From Saccharopolyspora phatthalungensis (GTDB lineage: Bacteria > Actinomycetota > Actinomycetes > Mycobacteriales > Pseudonocardiaceae), in NCBI RefSeq assembly GCF_014203395.1, contig NZ_JACHIW010000001.1, forward strand, positions 558,001 to 622,000: DNA of 64,000 bases. The letters run 5' to 3'. Positions 54,625 through 62,635 of this stretch are shown one piece after another. The notes beneath the pieces are model-generated. The model was given only the letters and a program-made list of their open reading frames with translations, had not been told where the DNA came from and made no database searches. A program made the translations under genes and the position numbers. How positions within the stretch are numbered: position 1 is the first letter of the stretch; every line of letters begins with the position of its first letter.

Positions 54625-55608
54625 CTACGAGCGAAAGCCCTCGTCGTCGTGGTGGTAGGTGCGTACCTGGGCATAGGCGCTGTAGGCACGGCGGTCGGCA
54701 TCGGTCTGTGGGGCGGCGACCAGTGCGCGAGGGTGCAGACGTTCCTTGAGCACCACGTTGAGCTGTGCGCCCAGCAGGGTGATGACGCTTTGCAGATAGA
54801 ACCACCACAGCATGGTGATCACGGTGGCAAAGGGGCCATAGGTGCTTTGAGCAGTGTGCAAGAACCGGCTGATAATCAACGACGAAGCGGTTTGCAGCAC
54901 AAAGAACAGGACCCCGCACAGCGCCGCGCCGGGCAGGACATCGCGGGTGGTGACCTGCCGGTGGGTGAGAAGCCGAAACGCAGCCACGAACAGCCCCAGG
55001 TCCAGGATGATCGCGATCAAATAGCCGAGCAGGCGACCAAACCAGCCCAGATCGATCCCCGCCGCAGCGCCGGAGACGTATCCGTTGACCAGGGTGCTCA
55101 CCACCAGGCCCACGCCGACGGTGGCCAGCATGGCCACACCGCGCACGATCTGCTGGACGATCGTGGGATGCCGAGCGAACGGCAATCCCCAGACCGAGTT
55201 GAGCGCGGCTTGGGCGACGCGAACCACCCTCAGACCGCTCCACAGCGCAGTGACCACACCAAGGATCAGCGCCCACCAGGCGCCGCTGAGACCCTGCACG
55301 GTTGCGGGGTCCAGCAGCGGCAACATCGTCGCCGCACTGCTGAGCACCCGGTCTTTCATGCTGACCGGCAGCAGGAAGCCAAGCAGCGTGACCAGCACCA
55401 AAAGCAGGGGAAAGATCGAGAAGAACGCCCAAAAAGCGAGCATACTCGCCAAGTTCGCGGACCGATCTTCGCCGAACTTGCGGAACACGGCCACCGTCAC
55501 GCCCAACGATCGGTGGCGCTGCTGGAAGCTGTCCACCCGTTGCACCGGAATCTTCAACGCATTCCGGCGGCGAGTCCCGGACGTGCAGTCGCGGGTGTGC
55601 TCACTCAT
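54625..55608 (-). CDS. YihY/BrkB family inner membrane protein
   Basis: 327 residues from MSEHTRDC; another Met lies eight codons up. Six membrane segments with the family motif FFSIFPLLLVLVTLLG near residue 62 and SVLPGAALCG-like DVLPGAALCGVLFFVL. Proposed to be a transporter or envelope-related; the RNase BN name is a historical error. Function unknown. Confidence 0.88.
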   Translation of the reverse strand: MSEHTRDCTSGTRRRNALKIPVQRVDSFQQRHRSLGVTVAVFRKFGEDRSANLASMLAFWAFFSIFPLLLVLVTLLGFLLPVSMKDRVLSSAATMLPLLDPATVQGLSGAWWALILGVVTALWSGLRVVRVAQAALNSVWGLPFARHPTIVQQIVRGVAMLATVGVGLVVSTLVNGYVSGAAAGIDLGWFGRLLGYLIAIILDLGLFVAAFRLLTHRQVTTRDVLPGAALCGVLFFVLQTASSLIISRFLHTAQSTYGPFATVITMLWWFYLQSVITLLGAQLNVVLKERLHPRALVAAPQTDADRRAYSAYAQVRTYHHDDEGFRS

Positions 55609-56586
55609 GGCGGGCTCCGATCCGCACCACATGTGGTGCTTCTACCCGCGACGACTCGCCGCTCATCACGCCCGGTCACCGCCTCCGCGGGGAGCCGGCT
55701 CCGAGCGCCGAACCGGCAGTGCATGCCGCGGGTCGGCCTGAGCATCGAATACCCAGAGGCGGGATCGACAACGCGCCCCACCGCCCGCCCACACTCCAGC
55801 ACCCTGCGGGTGCCGAAAATCGGGCGACCCTATGCAATCTGTCTGGGCCAGCACCGCCACGACGCAGATCGCCGAACACGACGGCACCACCAGCAGCAGC
55901 GGTGGGCGCTGTGGGGCAGCCCTGTGCAACGATGCCTGCTACGGACCCCATTCCGGGGTCGTCTCGCGGTAGAGGCCGCGCTTGGTGATGAAGTGCACGT
56001 CGAAATCCTCTGACCAGCATCGACGGGGCTCAAATGCGCCGTGACCAGGCACAATGCCTGCCGTCGTTTGTCGTCGTTTTCGGGTGGTCGACGTGCTCAC
56101 ATGTACCGAATTTGTACCGGGCGGCTCTTGCCTCCCCCAGCAAGGGAGTGCCGCTGCCTTCACCCCGTCGACCTGGCTCCTTTCCCCGCCGGGGGGATCT
56201 TGTCGACTGGGCTGCCTGATCGGGACCACAAGCGGGCAACCCCGTTCGGCAGGTGACGGCTCGGTTCCTGCTGGAGTGGTAAGGCGACCAGCTCGGCGAC
56301 GTGCCCAGTACCGTTTTTTGACCTTGCCCAGGCGACCCAGTGCTCTCGCGACGGCTCCTTGGCCCGCCAGTCCGGCGAGGACATCTCTTTGCGCTTCAAC
56401 GCGCCCCTTCTGCGGCGCGGGGCCGCCTGCCTTCCCGTCCGGCCGGGCCGCGGGGCGCAGGGTGGCCGCTTGCGGCCGGGCCCCTGCGGCCCCGCTGGCC
56501 CGGCCAGGGAAACAGCAGGCAGGCGGCCCCGCAGGGGCCGCCCTTGATGAAGAAAAGAAACTCTGAACACGCGGGTTTGGGTCTGG
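55609..56586. other. Gene-poor spacer left of the integrative element
   Basis: 978 bp with no convincing gene. Frames on both strands are open by GC bias only. I looked for a tRNA or the 3' half of a tRNA (attL) and found none. TGTACCG is repeated directly at 56102 and 56113. The last part holds a strong GC-rich inverted repeat. Decayed sequence, or the unrecognised element border. Confidence 0.4.
56417..56542. repeat. Large GC-rich inverted repeat at the element's left side
   Basis: GCGGGGCCGCCTGCC (56417-56431) is exactly complementary to 56518-56532, 86 bp apart. The DNA between is almost pure G/C with smaller hairpins, and GGCGGCCCC-GCA-GGGGCCGCC (56522-56542) forms a tight hairpin of its own. 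It lies 45 bp past the KorSA-like stop. Could be the terminator of that gene, a single-strand initiation site or the transfer locus of a rolling-circle-derived element; none is proven. Confidence 0.6.
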
Positions 56587-57348
56587 CTACTCGACCGGCA
56601 TGTTGTACAGCAGACCACTCATGTCTCCGCGCATCACAAACCTGGTGACCTCGTAGGCCGTTTGTTCAGCGGTGAGGCTTGTGTGGACAACTTCGAGCAC
56701 GGGTACGCCTGACGGCAGTTGTAGGTGCTCAGCTTCTTCTGGGGTGGGCATTCGAGTCTTGACTGACTCACGGATGCGTGCCATGACATAGCCCTTGTCT
56801 TCGAAGATTCCGTGGATGCCGTACTTGTGTGGAATCTCGTCTCGGAGAAGTCCGCTCCCCTTCGCGATACCCCAGGGCACGTAGGTCGTCACTCGATACA
56901 CGGGGTCGTCGCTCGCCCAAAAGACGTTCTCCCGCTCTAGAACGTTGCTGCCGTTCTCTACCCCGAGTTCGTCGGCTACCCATTCCGGGCTGCGGATCTT
57001 CTCGACAGACAGGACTTCAAAGCGGCCGACTTTGCCCTGCTTCTCACACTCAAGTAGGAACGGCGACAGCCCTGACTCCCTGTACTTGGGGGAGTACCGG
57101 TCACTCCCAAGCCTGATAAGTGCCTGTTCACCCCTAACGAAGTTCCCCTTCCCGTGCTGGCGGGTCACCAAGCCTTCCTCGGCGAGTAGCCGAACCGCTT
57201 CGGCGGCGGTGTTCCGGGCAATGCCGTACTCCGCAGCGAGCGTTCGTTCCGATGGCAACTTCTCCCCGGGGGCGTAGTCGCCTCGCTGGATCTTTGCCCG
57301 TAGCTGCGTCGCAAGGGCCCTGCTGGGCGGTTCCTCTTTGGTCGTCAC
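56587..57348 (-). CDS. GntR/HutC family repressor (KorSA-like) of the integrative element
   Basis: 253 residues. A winged helix at residues about 10-75 (LPSERTLAAEYGIARNTAAE) and a UTRA ligand domain. This family (KorSA in pSAM2) represses transfer and replication genes in AICEs. It is divergent from the element genes, and the 187 bp between hold the four palindromes likely to be its operators. Codon use is less GC-rich than the chromosomal neighbours, in keeping with foreign origin. Confidence 0.88.
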   Translation of the reverse strand: MTTKEEPPSRALATQLRAKIQRGDYAPGEKLPSERTLAAEYGIARNTAAEAVRLLAEEGLVTRQHGKGNFVRGEQALIRLGSDRYSPKYRESGLSPFLLECEKQGKVGRFEVLSVEKIRSPEWVADELGVENGSNVLERENVFWASDDPVYRVTTYVPWGIAKGSGLLRDEIPHKYGIHGIFEDKGYVMARIRESVKTRMPTPEEAEHLQLPSGVPVLEVVHTSLTAEQTAYEVTRFVMRGDMSGLLYNMPVE

Positions 57349-57389
57349 TCCTCCTCCTTAGCTCTGTTCATATCCGCAGGTTACACGTG

Positions 57390-57484
57390 GTGGCTTGAGC
57401 CAGTCGAGTGATACTGGCTCAAGCCACTTGACTTCACTGGCTCAAGCCAGTAGAAATGACCTATCGGCACTGGCTCAAGCCAGT
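57390..57484. promoter_or_regulatory. Array of four palindromic operators in the element control region
   Basis: Sites at 57390-57404, 57413-57428, 57436-57451 and 57469-57484. The consensus ACTGGCTCAAGCCAGT is a palindrome with 7-bp arms and a CA centre; sites 3 and 4 are identical, site 2 has one change and site 1 is in the other orientation. Centres are about 24, 23 and 33 bp apart. Located between the divergent repressor and transfer genes, they fit a KorSA-type operator cluster. Confidence 0.85.
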
Positions 57485-57535
57485 TGAACGGCAGCTGACT
57501 TCGGACAACGATGGTCGATCTCCACGGAGGTAGTG

Positions 57536-57895
57536 ATGGCTCTGAAGAACATTCCGGCGAATATGCAGGGTTACAAGCTGATGATCACTGAGGCTCCGGC
57601 GATGAAGATGCGAGAGAACGAGGACACGGGTCAGGTGGAGCCGGTCACGGATCGTCAGGGTGTGCAGCAGTTCGTGGTGTCGCTGTTCGCGAAGCGGAAG
57701 GCGCAGCCGGGCGAGTACGCCGAGAAGGGCGAGGAAATCAAGGTGACCCTGACGGCGGACCCGGGTGAGGGGTTCGAGGAGGGCACCTACGTCCAGCTGG
57801 TGGACGCGACGGTGAGCCCGTGGCAGACCGAGCGTAAGGGGCGGTACTCGTCGGGGATCTCGTTCAAGGCCAACGGCTTGACCCCAGCGGCCTGA
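57536..57895 (+). CDS. Conserved element protein, possibly OB-fold/SSB-like
   Basis: 119 residues from MALKNIPANMQGYKL; GGAGG lies seven bases upstream. Mixed beta-rich composition with a Gly/Pro-poor middle (QQFVVSLFAKRK, EEIKVTLTAD, GTYVQLVDATVSPW). Proteins of this size are the first gene after the repressor in many AICEs. The single-stranded-DNA-binding idea rests on general look only. Confidence 0.7.
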   Translation: MALKNIPANMQGYKLMITEAPAMKMRENEDTGQVEPVTDRQGVQQFVVSLFAKRKAQPGEYAEKGEEIKVTLTADPGEGFEEGTYVQLVDATVSPWQTERKGRYSSGISFKANGLTPAA

Positions 57896-57896
57896 G

Positions 57897-58052
57897 ATGT
57901 TGTGGCAGCACACGTTTCGCTGGCCTGACCCCGAGCCCGGGGACTGTCCCGATCACTGGGGCCCGGACTGCGAGGCCTGCGAAGGTGACGGCCGGGTGAA
58001 CCTCTCGGTGGTCGAGTACGCGCTTGATCCGTCGGAAACCGAATCCGACTGA
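57897..58052 (+). CDS. Small Cys-containing element protein
   Basis: 51 residues, starting one base after the previous stop. Cys residues in GDCPDHWGPDC and EACEGDG look like a metal-binding knuckle. Unknown function; the spacing suggests the same transcript. Confidence 0.55.
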   Translation: MLWQHTFRWPDPEPGDCPDHWGPDCEACEGDGRVNLSVVEYALDPSETESD

Positions 58053-58152
58053 ATTCTTTTAAGCCATTCGGCTGTTTGTTCTTTGAGAACTCCATAGTGG
58101 GCCGAGCTATGCCCTTTTTCGGCGTGAATTGTTGCGCCGGGGAGGCCAGGTT

Positions 58153-58181
58153 AGCCCCCGAATGCAAAAGAGTCGGGGGCT
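58153..58181 (+). terminator. Terminator-like hairpin in the element
   Basis: AGCCCCCGA and TCGGGGGCT form a 9-bp perfect stem with an 11-base loop, followed by TTC. It follows the first two element genes. About 65 bp before it, GTTCTTTGAGAAC (58078-58090) is a small palindrome in a TTTGTTCTTTGAGAACTC context that I have seen near actinobacterial mobile elements and rRNA leaders. Confidence 0.7.
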
Positions 58182-58211
58182 TTCATGGTTTCCCGAGAGG
58201 AAGGAGAGAGC

Positions 58212-58436
58212 GTGCTAAATCAGCGTCAGTACCACGAGTTGATGAACTCCTACACGCACGTTGCGGAGATAGTAGAGAGCGCCACGTCGTTTCTGGACGA
58301 AGACTCGCGGACCGTCGTGTCAGCCGGTGGCGCTTGTCGCCAGCGATCAGCGAATCTCATCCACGACATGGAGAGAATGTGCATGGAGCTGCGCCGCTGG
58401 ATCGCGTTCTTCGAAGAGAATGCCGAGGTGGAGTAA
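58212..58436 (+). CDS. Small element protein of unknown function
   Basis: 74 residues from GTG 58212, with AAGGAG six bases upstream; a start nine codons earlier is possible. Predicted mostly helical (YHELMNSYTHVAEIVESA; HDMERMCMELRRWIAFFEEN). No recognised family. Confidence 0.6.
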   Translation: MLNQRQYHELMNSYTHVAEIVESATSFLDEDSRTVVSAGGACRQRSANLIHDMERMCMELRRWIAFFEENAEVE

Positions 58437-58588
58437 ATGCCCACGTATAAGGAAGTGGTAAGAGCATGTCTCTTGCGTATTGCCCAGCGTGCCACATTGA
58501 CCAGCTTCGGTACCGGCACTCGGGTGATCGATTCTGTGAATCCGGTGCCCGGGAGGTGAGTAGTGGTGACCGGTGCGAACGGTTCTGA
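58437..58588 (+). CDS. One of two overlapping 40-residue candidates
   Basis: Frame A: ATG 58437 to TGA 58559, right after the previous stop with GAGGTGGAG upstream. Frame B: ATG 58466 to TGA 58588, coding SLAYCPACHIDQLRYRH, which has a CxxC-H pattern like a tiny zinc finger. Only one is likely real; the ribosome site favours A, the protein pattern favours B. Confidence 0.3.
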
Positions 58589-58769
58589 GTGCCGCGATCT
58601 GCACTGCATCACGGAACGACTGAAGGCGATTTCGGAGAGTATCGAGGATTTCGCCCGGAGCACTCGTTCTCGGGCGGGGGAGCGGAATTGGCGGGTGCCG
58701 TTCGCTTTGTCCGCAGTGGAGCAGGCGCGGGATGAGTTGCTGACAACCGCAAGTGAATGGGAAGGGTAG
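58566..58769 (+). CDS. Small helical element protein
   Basis: 67 residues from GTG (a GTG one codon up is equivalent), with GGGAGGTGAG upstream. Helical (ITERLKAISESIEDFARS; SAVEQARDELLTTASEW). No recognised family. Confidence 0.55.
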   Translation: MTGANGSECRDLHCITERLKAISESIEDFARSTRSRAGERNWRVPFALSAVEQARDELLTTASEWEG

Positions 58770-58777
58770 GGATATCG

Positions 58778-58894
58778 ATGTCCGATGATTTCCGGCTGGG
58801 GTGTGGGCACTCGGTTTCCGATGAGGTTGAGGCCGATCACCACGAGTGTGAGTGGGCGCGGGCGGCTGATTACCTGCGGGGTGATGACGAGTGA
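58778..58894 (+). CDS. Tiny Cys/His-rich element protein
   Basis: 38 residues from ATG. LGCGHSVSDE and DHHECEWARAADYL give two Cys and several His that could bind a metal. It stops with a GTGA that could start a further 23-residue frame. Unknown function. Confidence 0.4.
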   Translation: MSDDFRLGCGHSVSDEVEADHHECEWARAADYLRGDDE

Positions 58895-58951
58895 GCGGGT
58901 TCGGTTTTCACGGGTCCGGCTGCCTGGGAGCGGGTAAAGGGGTGACCGGCC

Positions 58952-59326
58952 GTGGTTGGTGAGACGGATTTGTTGGGCAACCCGGTGGCCTCGCCTGCGC
59001 CTCGTTCGGAGCCTCGCCCGACGGTCAACGATATGGAGTTGATCGAGCGGGTGTTGCGTGAGGCGGCGTCGGTGGGGTTCGTGCTGGTGGGCATCCGTGA
59101 GCTGGTGTGTCGCCGTGTCACTGATGATCTGGTCGAATCGGTGTCGCCGGATGTGGATCACGCGGTACACCAGCTGATCGAGTCTAAGTGGCTGGAGGTC
59201 GGCGGTACGCACCATGTGCGCTATGACCGCTACACGGGGTCGGCGCGGTCGGTGCTGGTGCCCCGGAAGTCGAAACAAGCCGCGTATCGCTGGGGCTCGC
59301 TGGCAAAGCCGTGGAAAGCCGCCTAA
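58952..59326 (+). CDS. Element protein, possible winged-helix
   Basis: 124 residues from GTG. A Pro-rich start (TDLLGNPVASPAPRSEPRP) then a compact domain (IERVLREAASVGFVLVGIRE; DHAVHQLIESKWLEVGGTHH) that looks like a small winged helix. It may be a regulator or DNA-binding accessory protein of the element. No family is certain. Confidence 0.6.
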   Translation: MVGETDLLGNPVASPAPRSEPRPTVNDMELIERVLREAASVGFVLVGIRELVCRRVTDDLVESVSPDVDHAVHQLIESKWLEVGGTHHVRYDRYTGSARSVLVPRKSKQAAYRWGSLAKPWKAA

Positions 59327-59404
59327 TCGCTTTCTGAAAGCATTCCTCGACGCAGATGGCGAGGAGTGAGCACGGAATCCGTAACGGAAGGGAGTAAAGA
59401 GAAA

Positions 59405-59671
59405 ATGCAGGTGCAAGCGCTGAACAAGCGCGCGATGAACAAGTATCAGGAGTTGCACAACGCGCTGGAGGTGGTGCGGATCGCTTTGCAGGAAGCGGCG
59501 AGGCTGCACGCCAAGATCAGGAAGCCCGTTGATGAGGACTCCGGGTGGCGGGTGCCGGACCGTGAACAGGTTGAGGCCGGGCATCACAAGGCGACCGAGC
59601 AGTTGAACGTGCTGCACACGAGCACGGTGAAGTGGGAAAAGGAACTCGTTTCGCGTGGATGGAGGGTTTAA
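59405..59671 (+). CDS. Coiled-coil element protein
   Basis: 88 residues from MQVQALNKRA; a GTG 13 codons up is also possible. Nearly all helix (YQELHNALEVVRIALQEAAR). The next gene begins three bases later, so they are one transcript. Confidence 0.58.
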   Translation: MQVQALNKRAMNKYQELHNALEVVRIALQEAARLHAKIRKPVDEDSGWRVPDREQVEAGHHKATEQLNVLHTSTVKWEKELVSRGWRV

Positions 59672-59674
59672 GGA

Positions 59675-59866
59675 ATGGGCCGGTTTCAGGTGGATGCCGT
59701 GATTGAGGATCTGGACAAGGCGATGGTCAAGCTTCGTGACGCGATGGCCGGGATCCAGGTGCGCACGGCGGGGTTCAAGAAGGAGCATGACGAGTTGGCC
59801 CGGAAGGTGGCCGATTACAAGGTGGACCTGGAAGACGTGGCCCCCTACATCGCCGCGTCCAGGTAG
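59675..59866 (+). CDS. Short coiled-coil element protein
   Basis: 63 residues with heptad-like spacing (VIEDLDKAMVKLRDAMAGIQ; KKEHDELARKVADYKVDLED). Located just before the DNA translocase gene. Unknown function. Confidence 0.58.
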   Translation: MGRFQVDAVIEDLDKAMVKLRDAMAGIQVRTAGFKKEHDELARKVADYKVDLEDVAPYIAASR

Positions 59867-59960
59867 CAACACGCACGATCGTTTCGGGGCTCGGCTGCCC
59901 TATGTGGTGGCCGGGCCCCCCTTTTTTGTCTTTTTCCGCGATATCGGGAGTTGGTCAGTG

Positions 59961-61358
59961 ATGGGTAAGGAAACCCGACGCAAGGGAATCGAGTGGCGCG
60001 TTGCCGGGTGGATGGTGCGGCATCCGGGGATGAGTGCCGCTCCGGCCGTGCTCGGTGCCGGTGTGGCCGAGTTGGGGCCCGCTGGTGCCGGGGCCACGCT
60101 GGCGGCTCTGGGTGTGGCGGGGTTGTCGTGGTACCGGGGCCACCCGGAGACCTTCGACCGTTACGCGGCTCCGTATGTGCGGGCGTTTCGCCGTAGATGG
60201 CTGCGGTATGTGGGCCGCAGGTGGCGGGATTTGATGATCGATTGCGAGTTCGGGCGGGAGAACCGCCGCACCGGCCACATCGAGGTGCCGCGCCTGCTGC
60301 GGGTGCGTTCGGCGTCTCCGTCGATCGACACCCTGTATGTCAAGGTCTTGCGCGGGCAGTCGCTCAAGCGTTTCCAGGACGCGCAGGATGAGTTGGCGAT
60401 GGCGCTGCGGGCCGACGCGCTGGGCATCGTGAAGGTTCAGCCGGGTGTGATCGCGTTGACCGTGGTGCGGGGCAACCCGTTCGCCGACGTGATCGACCCG
60501 GCCGAGGTTCCCGTGGATTCCGCTGATGTGGATTTGCGCAACCTGTATTTCGGTGAGGACGAGTACGGCAACGACTGGACCGAACCCCTGCTCGGTCATC
60601 ACCTGATCGGGTGCGGGGCGACTGGTTCGGGTAAGGACTCGCTGATCTGGAATCCGTTGCGTGGGATGGGCCCGGCGATTCGTGACGGGTTGGTGCGGGT
60701 GGACTTCCTCGATCTCAAGGGCGGTATGGCCGCCGGGACCGCCCGGTCGCTGTTCCACCGCTACGCAGCCGAGCCCGACACCGGTCTTGAGGTCATTGAG
60801 GCGTTCCGCGATGACATGAAGGCTACCCAACGTCACCTGGCCGAAAGGGGCTTGCGGAAGTTCACCGTCAGCCGCGAGACCCCGTTTCGGGTGCTGATGA
60901 TCGATGAGCTAGCCATGATGACGGCCTTGGGCAGTTCAAGCACCACGCGGGCGGCCATCAAGCTCATGGCCGAGGTGATGACCCAAGGCCGCGCCCCGGG
61001 TTTCGCGTTGTGTGCCTACGTGCAGGAGCCGACCAAGGACATTGTTCCGGTCCGGGACCTGTTCACCCGCCGGATTTGCCTGCGCACCACGGCCGAGAAC
61101 CACCCGGACATGGTGCTGGGCGAGGGCATGCGCATCAAGGGCGCGCTGACCGATGAGATCCCGGCCGATGAGGAATACGCCGGGATCGGGTTCCGGGTGG
61201 ATCAGCGCTCGCGCCGCCCGACCCGTGTGCGGGCCGGGTGGGTCTCGGATGCCGATATCGCCGAACTCGTGCGCACCTGCACCCCGGGCCCGGTGGATGA
61301 GTCCAATGTGGTCCAGTTCCACCGCGACGAAGACCAAGACGAAGACGAAGTCGCCTGA
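59961..61358 (+). CDS. FtsK/SpoIIIE-type DNA translocase (TraB/TraSA family)
   Basis: 465 residues from ATG 59961 (GGGAG 11 bases upstream). Two N-terminal hydrophobic stretches (about 25-58), then a RecA-like motor: Walker A GATGSGKDS (219-227) and Walker B VLMIDE (311-316), with LDLKGG between. AICEs use this single protein to move double-stranded DNA between hyphae. The Lys/Gly motif is intact. A Glu/Asp-rich tail ends the protein. Confidence 0.92.
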   Translation: MGKETRRKGIEWRVAGWMVRHPGMSAAPAVLGAGVAELGPAGAGATLAALGVAGLSWYRGHPETFDRYAAPYVRAFRRRWLRYVGRRWRDLMIDCEFGRENRRTGHIEVPRLLRVRSASPSIDTLYVKVLRGQSLKRFQDAQDELAMALRADALGIVKVQPGVIALTVVRGNPFADVIDPAEVPVDSADVDLRNLYFGEDEYGNDWTEPLLGHHLIGCGATGSGKDSLIWNPLRGMGPAIRDGLVRVDFLDLKGGMAAGTARSLFHRYAAEPDTGLEVIEAFRDDMKATQRHLAERGLRKFTVSRETPFRVLMIDELAMMTALGSSSTTRAAIKLMAEVMTQGRAPGFALCAYVQEPTKDIVPVRDLFTRRICLRTTAENHPDMVLGEGMRIKGALTDEIPADEEYAGIGFRVDQRSRRPTRVRAGWVSDADIAELVRTCTPGPVDESNVVQFHRDEDQDEDEVA

Positions 61359-61385
61359 AAATCCTTACGTAGAAGGGAAAGCGTG

Positions 61386-61577
61386 ATGAAGCCTGTTGTC
61401 CTTTTTGAACTGACCGGTCAAGCGATCAAGACCATTCTCGGGTTGCTGGTCCTGGTCGTGGTGGTGCTGGCGTTGGTGTGGTTGCTGATCGGGCCCGCCT
61501 ACGCCATCGGCGGGGGCATCGGGGTGATCGTGCTCGTACGGGCCCTGTATGCCCTGCTCACCCCCAGCGGCGAATAA
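61386..61577 (+). CDS. Small membrane protein of the spread genes
   Basis: 63 residues, 27 bp after the translocase. One or two hydrophobic stretches (TILGLLVLVVVVLALVWLLI; AIGGGIGVIVLVRALYALL). Small Spd-type membrane proteins next to the translocase help spread the element within the mycelium. Confidence 0.75.
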   Translation: MKPVVLFELTGQAIKTILGLLVLVVVVLALVWLLIGPAYAIGGGIGVIVLVRALYALLTPSGE

Positions 61578-61590
61578 GGGAGGGCGGGTT

Positions 61591-62520
61591 ATGCGTGTGC
61601 GCCCACGCCCCCAGGACGGCCAGGAGGGGGAGACGCGGCGGGTCGGCAAGCTACGCAAGCGGATCGCGGAAGCGACCCGCCTGCGGGGCCTGGTCCGCAA
61701 CCCCGACCTCAACGCGGTGGAGATCGAACGACACCGCAGGCGCACCCTGGCCGGGTTGTGGTTCTTCCTGGCCCTGGGGCTGGTGTTCACCAGCGCGGGA
61801 GTGCAGAAGTTCCTGGCGGGCAAGGCCACCTTCACCGACCCGTTGTGGTGGGCTGCGTGGACGGTGGAACCGATGTTCGCCGGACTGCTGATCGTCTTGC
61901 TGAACTTTGAGGCCCTGATCCTCTCCCACGGGATCGAGCCGGATCACCAGTGGTGGTCCAGGCTCAAACGGGTCTTGCTGGTGGCCACGCTGTTCATGAA
62001 CGTCATTCCCCAGCTCGTTCCCCTGTTCACCGACTGGGATGCGTTCAACCCGGGATCGGCGTTCGTGCACGCGATCGTCCCTGTGATCGTCTACGGGCTG
62101 GCGGAGGTGATCCCGGTCATCCAGGCCCGGGCCCGGCAAGCGATCCTGCAAGGCTACGAACAAGCCGACCAAAGCGAACAAGTCGACCAGGCAGACCACG
62201 AGGCCCCGTCACCGCAGGAAGGCGTCCCCTCACCTGCTGAAGCGGCACTCCTGCAACCGCGGGGCCTGGGGCCTGACCAGCCGCCTGCTCCTTCACCACC
62301 GCAGGAGCCTGCGCCGACACAGAAGTCCCCGACCGTTGCCAAGCGGGGGCCGAATCTGCCGCCCCCGATGGTCAAAGCCGTCCTGGGCGCGCGATCGAAA
62401 GCGGCTGCGCAGGGGCGAGAGCTTACCGTTGCCGACGTGCAGGCCGTGATCAATATCTCCGGTGAGTTGGCCGAGCGGATCGTGGCCGACTACACCACCA
62501 ACGGGCACCCGGTCGCCTGA
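61591..62520 (+). CDS. SpdB-like membrane protein (DUF2637 type)
   Basis: 309 residues; AAGGGAGGG lies about seven bases upstream. Four membrane segments (ALGLVFTSAGVQKF; PMFAGLLIVLLNFEALIL; RVLLVATLFMNVIPQLVPLF; HAIVPVIVYGLAEVIPVI) and a C-terminal Pro-rich tail followed by a helical domain (MVKAVLGARSKAAAQGREL). Matches spread proteins of Streptomyces elements in size, topology and position. Confidence 0.82.
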   Translation: MRVRPRPQDGQEGETRRVGKLRKRIAEATRLRGLVRNPDLNAVEIERHRRRTLAGLWFFLALGLVFTSAGVQKFLAGKATFTDPLWWAAWTVEPMFAGLLIVLLNFEALILSHGIEPDHQWWSRLKRVLLVATLFMNVIPQLVPLFTDWDAFNPGSAFVHAIVPVIVYGLAEVIPVIQARARQAILQGYEQADQSEQVDQADHEAPSPQEGVPSPAEAALLQPRGLGPDQPPAPSPPQEPAPTQKSPTVAKRGPNLPPPMVKAVLGARSKAAAQGRELTVADVQAVINISGELAERIVADYTTNGHPVA

Positions 62521-62635
62521 AACCCGTTGCCGCACAACTGAATACCCGGAACCAATGCCAGCTCGGCGGGACATCACCGCAGGGCCAATGGGTCCGGGGG
62601 TGTCCCGCCTTTGCTTGTCAGGAGGTGGACACCCA

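Noticed and set aside
54649..56013. 454-codon plus-strand frame across the BrkB gene and the spacer
   Set aside because: Gln/His/Arg-rich antisense of the membrane protein; no family features in the spacer part.
55609..56586. tRNA gene or attL
   Set aside because: No T-arm consensus (GTTCRANTC) with matching acceptor stem could be found by eye.
57390..57484. CRISPR array
   Set aside because: Repeats are 16-bp palindromes at 23-33 bp centre spacing in a promoter; no spacers of constant length and no cas genes.
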